Source of the DNA: Lacicoccus alkaliphilus DSM 16010
GTDB lineage: Bacteria; Bacillota; Bacilli; Staphylococcales; Salinicoccaceae
Reading direction: 5' to 3'
Length of the DNA: 64,000 bases
Assembly (NCBI RefSeq): GCF_900142805.1
Contig: NZ_FRCF01000002.1
Span: 719,909 to 783,908, forward strand
Shown: piece by piece, positions 59,604 through 64,000 of the stretch
How positions within the stretch are numbered: position 1 is the stretch's first letter
Layout of the letters: each line of letters opens with the position of its first letter
Made by a program: the position numbers and the translations under genes
The notes under the pieces: generated by a model
What the model was told of the DNA's origin: nothing
Database searches by the model: none
Seen by the model: only the letters and a program-made list of their open reading frames with translations

Positions 59604-60056
59604 TCAGGCAGCTTCATTCCTTAAATGCTGCATTACATGGTCGATATGGTCATTCCCGAGCTTCCTCATCAGATAGTAGCTGATTGCGGCCCCGAGAACA
59701 TTGCCGATGATGGTCACAAGACCGAATCTGCTGAATTTCTGCTTTTTGCTTATTCTCCTGAAGACGAAAGGCGTAATTCTTTTACGGACCAGGTCACTCC
59801 CGATGCTTGTGGCCATGACCAGTGCGCGTGTAACGATGTCATCGCTCGTGGACGATACATCATCATGGTCTATCTCGAAGATTTCCTCAATCTCGCCGTG
59901 TATCTCCCTCATCAATTTGATGTCGGTGCCGACATCGAGGAACGGAATCGGCACAACGGCCGCTATGGCAGAAGTCCTCGCTTTCTTCTGCACAAGTGCC
60001 TGTGCTTTTTCCTGTTTATCCTTCAGATTTTGTTCAGTCATTTGATATTGAACCAT
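59604..60056 (-). CDS. Small membrane-associated protein, DUF697-like
   Basis: A 150-residue protein with a basic N-terminal helix (LKDKQEKAQALVQKKARTSAI), a hydrophobic AAVVPIPFLDVGTDIKLMREIHGEI block (about 36-60) that resembles the DUF697/YcjF-type membrane-insertion segment, and a second hydrophobic helix (LVTIIGNVLGAAISYYLM, about 112-130). The ATG has GAGGG 6 nt upstream; a longer frame of seven codons overlaps it. A SigB-type promoter (GATTAA-13-GGGTAT) overlaps the stop of the upstream methyltransferase gene, suggesting stress induction. Function unknown. Confidence 0.65.
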   Translation of the reverse strand: MVQYQMTEQNLKDKQEKAQALVQKKARTSAIAAVVPIPFLDVGTDIKLMREIHGEIEEIFEIDHDDVSSTSDDIVTRALVMATSIGSDLVRKRITPFVFRRISKKQKFSRFGLVTIIGNVLGAAISYYLMRKLGNDHIDHVMQHLRNEAA

Positions 60057-60099
60057 AAATAACCCTCTTCTCTTCAAGAATACTTATCTAATGTTTACA

Positions 60100-60124
60100 A
60101 TACCCAAATCTCCGGTTTTTAATC
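60100..60124 (-). promoter_or_regulatory. Candidate SigB promoter of the DUF697-like gene
   Basis: GATTAA (60124-60119), 13 bp, GGGTAT (60105-60100) on the minus strand: a perfect -10 and one mismatch in the -35 of the SigB consensus. The start would be near 60093, leaving a leader of about 37 nt. Confidence 0.55.
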
Positions 60125-61303
60125 GTTGGCGAGCTTTATCGTTACAATTTTCAAATACTTCCCGTTCCTGTATCCGCTGGTCGTCCTGAAGTCTTTCGGC
60201 AGTCCTTTGACATCCTGCAGGGTATACCCGCGGCCCATGTGCTTCATCGTTTCATCAATCTGCTTTTTGAACTGGTTCAGCGTGAATGTCTCCAGGTTCT
60301 GGCTTAAGATCAGTTCTCCACCCGGTTTCAATATTTTAACGGCTTCACGTATCAATTTCGGGTAATCCCGCCCGACCTTGAAGACTTTCTTCTTATTGCG
60401 GCTGAAGCTCGGTGGGTCGATCAATATCGTATCGAACTGATGATCCTGCCTCTCCGCATATTTAAGGTAGTCGAAAGTATCCATGATATGGATATGGTGA
60501 TTGTCGAGCGGCAGGTCGTTCACATTGAAGTTTTCCGTGACGAGCGCCGTCGTCCTGCCTGCCATGTCCACACTGGTGGTGGACATGCCGGAAAGGGCCG
60601 CTGCAACAGAAAATGAACCGCTGTAGGCAAAGAGATTCAAAAACGCTTCATTATGGGAGTGTTTATTTTTAAGCAGCGCCTTTCTAGTTTCCCGCTGATC
60701 GAGGAAAAGCCCCGTCATCGGCCCGGCCGTCAAGTTCACGTTGAAACGCATGCCGCTTTCCGTGACGATGATTCTTTCCGGCGCATTGCCCGTCACGGGA
60801 GTGTTCTCGATCTGCATCCGGCCGTCAATGGAGAACCTTGTCTGTTCGGTGATCGATTCCGGGGTGAGGGTCTCTATCAGCACCTGGACGACCAGGTTGC
60901 GGATCTTATATATCCCCGCGGAATAATAAGTGATCAGAAGGTGTCCGTTGAAGTCATCGATGGACAGACCGCCGATGCCGTCGCCTATTTCATTGAAGAT
61001 GCGGAATACATCCGTATCCTCCTGATTATAAAGCGGTGTCCTCTCCTCGATCGCTGTAATGATCTTCTCCCTGATGAACCGTTCGTCTATCTGTACATCC
61101 TCATCCCTGCTGAGGATCCAGCCATGGGTCCGCTGTTCGAAGCTCATCATCGCATAACCGATGAATGCTCCGAGATAGTCCGTCAGCTCCACCACTTCAC
61201 CGTCCTTCAAAAAGACGGCATCACTCAGGTCTTCTTCGGCGATATTCAACCGCCCTTTATGGAAAGGTCTTTCAGCGCCCTTTTTCAATTGTATAGTATT
61301 CAT
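60119..61303 (-). CDS. Class I SAM-dependent rRNA methyltransferase with PUA domain (RlmI family)
   Basis: Predicted 23S rRNA m5C methyltransferase of the RlmI/YwbD family. The 394 residues have an N-terminal PUA-like domain (about 1-75), an RlmI-like middle (GGLSIDDFNGHLLITYYSAGIYKIRN near 115-140), the SAM site FLNLFAYSGSFSVAAALSG (about 217-235) and the catalytic ILIDPPSFSRNKKKVF (about 285-300). RlmI itself has a cysteine motif that I do not place here, so the target is open. Its ATG overlaps the stop of the hydrolase gene upstream. Confidence 0.88.
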   Translation of the reverse strand: MNTIQLKKGAERPFHKGRLNIAEEDLSDAVFLKDGEVVELTDYLGAFIGYAMMSFEQRTHGWILSRDEDVQIDERFIREKIITAIEERTPLYNQEDTDVFRIFNEIGDGIGGLSIDDFNGHLLITYYSAGIYKIRNLVVQVLIETLTPESITEQTRFSIDGRMQIENTPVTGNAPERIIVTESGMRFNVNLTAGPMTGLFLDQRETRKALLKNKHSHNEAFLNLFAYSGSFSVAAALSGMSTTSVDMAGRTTALVTENFNVNDLPLDNHHIHIMDTFDYLKYAERQDHQFDTILIDPPSFSRNKKKVFKVGRDYPKLIREAVKILKPGGELILSQNLETFTLNQFKKQIDETMKHMGRGYTLQDVKGLPKDFRTTSGYRNGKYLKIVTIKLAND

Positions 61304-62214
61304 TCAAAACCATCCTTTGTAATGAGGAACCTGTGTATGATGCTTGCGGTGAGTGCACTGGTGCGGTCCCCCGCATCAAGCGCCGGTGCAGTTTCACTGA
61401 TGTCGAAACTGACGAGGTTGTCCACGCCCGCAAGCCTTTCGATCAGGTCATGTATCTCCACCGAAGTGAACCCGTTCGGCAATCCCATGCTGACACCGGG
61501 TGCATACGCTTCGGCCACGGCATCCATGCACAATGTCGCAAAGACGTAGTCATAGTTGCCGAGCGCCTTGAACATGTAGTCCGTCACTTTGGGGGAGCTG
61601 CGCATCTCATTGATCTTCGCATAATTCACATTGAGCGCATCCGCGGTATCGAACAAGGTGCCGGTATTTCCGCTCTCCTGGATGCCGAGCACAAAATAAT
61701 CCACATTGGTATCCTTGGTCAGTATCTGGTAGAACATGGTTCCGGATGTCGCCCGGTCCTCGATCCTGAGATCGAAATGCGCGTCGAAATTAAGGACCGC
61801 CATCTTTGCATCGGGATGCGCCTCGCGGACCCCGAGATAGTGCCCGTATAATGTTTCGTGCCCCCCGCCGATGATGAGCGGGAAGTCTTTATTGTTTAAG
61901 ATTTCCGCCGTCGCGCTGCCGAGTGCCTGCTGTGAAGACTCCAGATCTTCCGTGCCCATCACGGTGCCGTAGTCGTAGATTTCTTCAGTATAAGGCAGGC
62001 CTGCAAGCTTTTCACGGACCTTGAAAGGCCCTTCCGCGGCTCCCGCGCGGCCTTTATTGCGCATGACGCCTTCGTCGGAGGCAAACCCGAGGAAGACGGG
62101 CGCCGGGTGCGCCGTCTCCTTCTTCCCATAATCCTCCAGTACCTGGTGGATCCTTTCTTTGACATCAGGATGATCAACGCGACCTTTGAGATCATGCTTT
62201 CTTATTTCTGTCAT
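61300..62214 (-). CDS. Arginase/agmatinase-family hydrolase, formimidoylglutamase-like
   Basis: Binuclear manganese ureohydrolase. The 304 residues show IIGGGHETLYGHYLG (about 122-136), LNFDAHFDLRIED (about 149-161) and FATLCMDAVAEAYAPGVSMGLPNGFT (about 227-252), with the C-terminal SFDISETAPALDAGDRTSALTASIIHRFL. The YAPG pattern points to formimidoylglutamase (HutG), the histidine-degradation enzyme, but no hut genes are nearby and in the third motif the usual DxD pair is only a single aspartate (CMDAV). The ATG has GGAGGG 7 nt upstream. Overlaps both neighbouring genes. Confidence 0.8.
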   Translation of the reverse strand: MTEIRKHDLKGRVDHPDVKERIHQVLEDYGKKETAHPAPVFLGFASDEGVMRNKGRAGAAEGPFKVREKLAGLPYTEEIYDYGTVMGTEDLESSQQALGSATAEILNNKDFPLIIGGGHETLYGHYLGVREAHPDAKMAVLNFDAHFDLRIEDRATSGTMFYQILTKDTNVDYFVLGIQESGNTGTLFDTADALNVNYAKINEMRSSPKVTDYMFKALGNYDYVFATLCMDAVAEAYAPGVSMGLPNGFTSVEIHDLIERLAGVDNLVSFDISETAPALDAGDRTSALTASIIHRFLITKDGFE

Positions 62215-63451
62215 TTGTCGTCCCTCCATTGAATTCTTTAAAGATGCTGAACAGAACAAGCGGCGTCGTCAGCAGCACGAGTATGATGTTGAACGGCAGA
62301 ATGAACAGCGACAGCTCAACATCATGGTAAACCGTCACAAACAGGCTCACCGTCAGTTTGAGCCACAATGCAATGATGACGATCATCTGCCTGTGGTAGT
62401 GGATGTTCTTCCACATGTTCATGACTGTGAAGAACAGATAGGCCAGAGCAAGCACCAGCGTCAGGAACAGGTTGATCCACTCATAGAGGTGGCTCATCTG
62501 TGACAATCTGAAATGACCTTCCGTGAACACACCCTGCCTGTTGTTGAACTCCACGCCGATGAATACAAGCACCAGCAGACCGAGCAGAAGCTCAAGATAG
62601 TTGACCTTGAGCCAGCCCGGCACGCCGATCTCCAGGAAATCTTTGATCCGTGTGAGCAGGCTGTTCCTGAACCGGTAGATCTTCTCCGAAAACCCGAGGT
62701 ACTGGTTCGGATTCAGTCTGTTCATGCCCCGCTTGGAACTTCTGGACATATCCTCCCCGCTTCTTGCCTTCGGCTTTTTAAGGAAATTTTTGGATTTCGA
62801 TAAGAAGACGCCCACCCAGAGTGCGAGCAGGGACAACACCAGCACCAGGGCGAAGAACATGTTGACGCTGAGCACATCCGCCGGGCTCAGTGCATCTTCG
62901 ATATTCGCATACACCGCGTTTTGGGTGAAGAAATAAGCGACGCCGTAGAAGAACATGATGATCATGTAATGCTCTTTCCGGTGCAGCGGGTCCAAATATT
63001 CATTGAAGATGTTATAGAGCAGGTGAACCATGAATGCAATGAGGAAGAGGAGTGCCCACCATCCGTACACCTGCATCATCAATATGGTCGTGACGATGAA
63101 TAAGAACAGCGCCAGGCCCATGAAGAAGAAAGACAGTACACCGTCATACCTGGTGGTGTCCCGGACCGTCTTGCCGATCATGAACATGAATACCCCGAAT
63201 ATGATCATGAGGATGCCGGCGATGATCGGGAAATCCCCGATCAGGATCGACAGCATATTCATCACCTCAAGGAAAAACGCGTTCACCAGATCCCATATCG
63301 TCTCTATATCGGCTTCGTCCACGGGAGTGCCGTCTGCCGCATCCCGGATCCTGCCCGTGTTGAATAGAATGAAAATGCCCAATATAATGAAGAACAAGCC
63401 GAGCAGCAGGCTGATGTGCACTTCACTCTGATCCCTGAATTTTTTTAACAT
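62192..63451 (-). CDS. Polytopic membrane protein of unknown function
   Basis: A 419-residue protein with about ten to eleven hydrophobic helices in two halves (about 15-240 and 285-405) split by a basic cytoplasmic loop (KSKNFLKKPKARSGEDMSRSSKRGMNRL). I recognise no transporter or enzyme motif; a homologous gene is, I believe, present near ptsHI in some staphylococci. AGGTG lies 6 nt before the chosen ATG; a GTG three codons earlier with GGAGGG is an alternative start. Its end overlaps the start of the ureohydrolase gene by 23 bp, so the two and the methyltransferase likely form one operon. Confidence 0.7.
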   Translation of the reverse strand: MLKKFRDQSEVHISLLLGLFFIILGIFILFNTGRIRDAADGTPVDEADIETIWDLVNAFFLEVMNMLSILIGDFPIIAGILMIIFGVFMFMIGKTVRDTTRYDGVLSFFFMGLALFLFIVTTILMMQVYGWWALLFLIAFMVHLLYNIFNEYLDPLHRKEHYMIIMFFYGVAYFFTQNAVYANIEDALSPADVLSVNMFFALVLVLSLLALWVGVFLSKSKNFLKKPKARSGEDMSRSSKRGMNRLNPNQYLGFSEKIYRFRNSLLTRIKDFLEIGVPGWLKVNYLELLLGLLVLVFIGVEFNNRQGVFTEGHFRLSQMSHLYEWINLFLTLVLALAYLFFTVMNMWKNIHYHRQMIVIIALWLKLTVSLFVTVYHDVELSLFILPFNIILVLLTTPLVLFSIFKEFNGGTTNDRNKKA

Positions 63452-63570
63452 CTGTTTCACCTCAGTCCCTCCCCATTATAGTAGAAATAGAGGAAGAATG
63501 CATTCTGTAAGTGACGGAAGGCGCATTTTAAGATGTGCTTCATCATCGGAAAAAACTTTTGAATATGTAT

Positions 63571-63595
63571 GTTTAGCTTCACAGGGCGTGGGTAT
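63571..63595 (+). promoter_or_regulatory. Near-consensus SigB promoter
   Basis: GTTTAG (63571-63576), 13 bp, GGGTAT (63590-63595). Only the last base of the -35 differs from the SigB consensus GTTTAA. Transcription would start near 63602, about 50 nt before the GTG of the small charged gene. Confidence 0.75.
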
Positions 63596-63652
63596 ATATG
63601 GAGTACAGATAATAATATAATATATTGATATTCTCCCAGGAGAGTGATTCAA

Positions 63653-63817
63653 GTGGCTGGAAACAAAGATAAAAAAGATGTGTTCGAAGAAGAGAAGCGT
63701 GAACAGGCTCGCGAAGAAGAGCGTGGCGCAAATGAAAATACAAAAGATCTGGAAAGCAAAGATGCGAAAGAAGGCGAAGCGCAGACGAAAGAAGATCTGC
63801 AGGACGCCTATGAATAG
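63653..63817 (+). CDS. Small highly charged protein, probable SigB stress protein
   Basis: A 54-residue protein (start GTG, AGGAGAG 8 nt upstream) composed almost wholly of Lys, Glu, Asp, Gln, Asn, Ala and Arg: NKDKKDVFEEEKREQAREEE, then ERGANENTKDLESKDAKEG and a QTKEDLQDAYE end. It has no hydrophobic core and is expected to be disordered or a single amphipathic helix. The promoter just upstream is SigB-type and a strong terminator follows, so it is a monocistronic general stress gene by layout. It is not a recognised family; resemblance to small staphylococcal stress proteins is only in composition. Confidence 0.65.
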   Translation: MAGNKDKKDVFEEEKREQAREEERGANENTKDLESKDAKEGEAQTKEDLQDAYE

Positions 63818-63882
63818 CAATACAGCTTTACAGCTTCAAGGTTTGTAGTTTTAAGGTTTGGTTTCACAGCTTTATGCAAGAG

Positions 63883-63912
63883 GAAAGCACCCGCATGCGG
63901 GTGCTTTTTTGT
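63883..63912 (+). terminator. Terminator after the small charged gene
   Basis: AGCACCCGC / GCGGGTGCT hairpin with a minimal loop, then TTTTTTG. Confidence 0.88.
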
Positions 63913-63926
63913 GTGTCTGTGTGGGT

Positions 63927-64000
63927 GGCTGTCCGGGTTTTGTCTTCGGCTCCGGATGGGGATGCCGGTGCTGAGTCGGCTGTCCGGATTTTGTCTTCGG
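63927..64000. repeat. Start of a second tandem repeat with 51-bp period, cut by the window edge
   Basis: GGCTGTCCGG-G/A-TTTTGTCTTCGG begins at 63927 and again at 63978, exactly 51 bp apart. One full unit and 23 bp of the next are visible. The sequence is unrelated to the 30692 array, though the period is the same. Confidence 0.6.

Overview
The window looks like a chromosomal core segment of a Staphylococcaceae member other than Staphylococcus, most probably Salinicoccus or a close relative. The reasons are staphylococcal gene order over almost the whole length (mraZ-rsmH-ftsL-pbp next to bshC; coaD-rsmD-ylbG-ylbF-cta-pycA-ftsW-ylaN-typA; pdhABCD-def-rpoY-rnjA-ktrC-cydBA-ptsIH), protein sequences close to staphylococcal ones, a base composition clearly more GC-rich than Staphylococcus, and a complete caa3-type cytochrome c oxidase operon. 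Acidic low-complexity tails and linkers on CtaC and PdhC would fit a halotolerant organism. The genus assignment is an inference.

Layout. 1-2.8 kb: start of the division/cell-wall cluster on the minus strand with a MraZ operator; the transpeptidase gene is cut by the left edge exactly at its STFK active-site motif. 2.9-10.8 kb: bacillithiol synthesis (bshC), ribosome and tRNA genes (rpmF, yceD, tmcAL, rsmD), coaD, ylbG, ylbF and a GDPD. 10.9-18.8 kb: caa3 oxidase structural genes ctaCDEF with assembly genes ctaA, ctaB, ctaG and a DUF420 gene. 18.9-27.2 kb: pycA, ftsW, ylaN, an unassigned conserved gene behind a perfect 22-bp palindrome, ylaH, typA, ylaF. 27.3-30.7 kb: suhB and yktB flanked by two paralogous NERD-nuclease/zinc-ribbon genes, each interrupted near the zinc ribbon (one frameshift, one in-frame TGA exactly at an expected zinc cysteine). 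30.7-31.0 kb: six 51-bp tandem repeats. 31.0-43.5 kb: branched-chain amino acid synthesis, namely a BASS transporter-ilvD operon and an ilvBN-ilvC-leuABCD-ilvA operon preceded by a CcpA site, CodY-like boxes and a T-box leader. 43.8-51.9 kb: a membrane protein with a disordered tail, yktA, the pyruvate dehydrogenase operon, ykyA, def and a small conserved gene. 51.9-54.8 kb: a candidate small RNA, rpoY-rnjA and ktrC. 54.9-59.5 kb: cytochrome bd oxidase and PTS general proteins. 59.6-64 kb: a small stress-like membrane protein, a PUA-domain rRNA methyltransferase, a formimidoylglutamase-like hydrolase, a polytopic membrane protein, and a 54-residue charged protein behind a near-consensus SigB promoter, followed by a second 51-bp-period repeat at the right edge.

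Working together: pyruvate dehydrogenase and pyruvate carboxylase supply acetyl-CoA and oxaloacetate, two terminal oxidases (caa3 and bd) with heme A assembly handle respiration, and PTS/CcpA, Rex-like and CodY-like sites tie carbon, redox and amino acid supply together. The yktA-yktB neighbourhood known from Bacillus is split here by the whole ilv/leu block. No tRNA, rRNA, insertion sequence, prophage or CRISPR array was seen. The most unusual items are the paired broken NERD genes, the two perfect palindromic operators that share an AGTATACT core, the independent transcript upstream of rpoY-rnjA, and three SigB-type promoters in front of uncharacterised genes.
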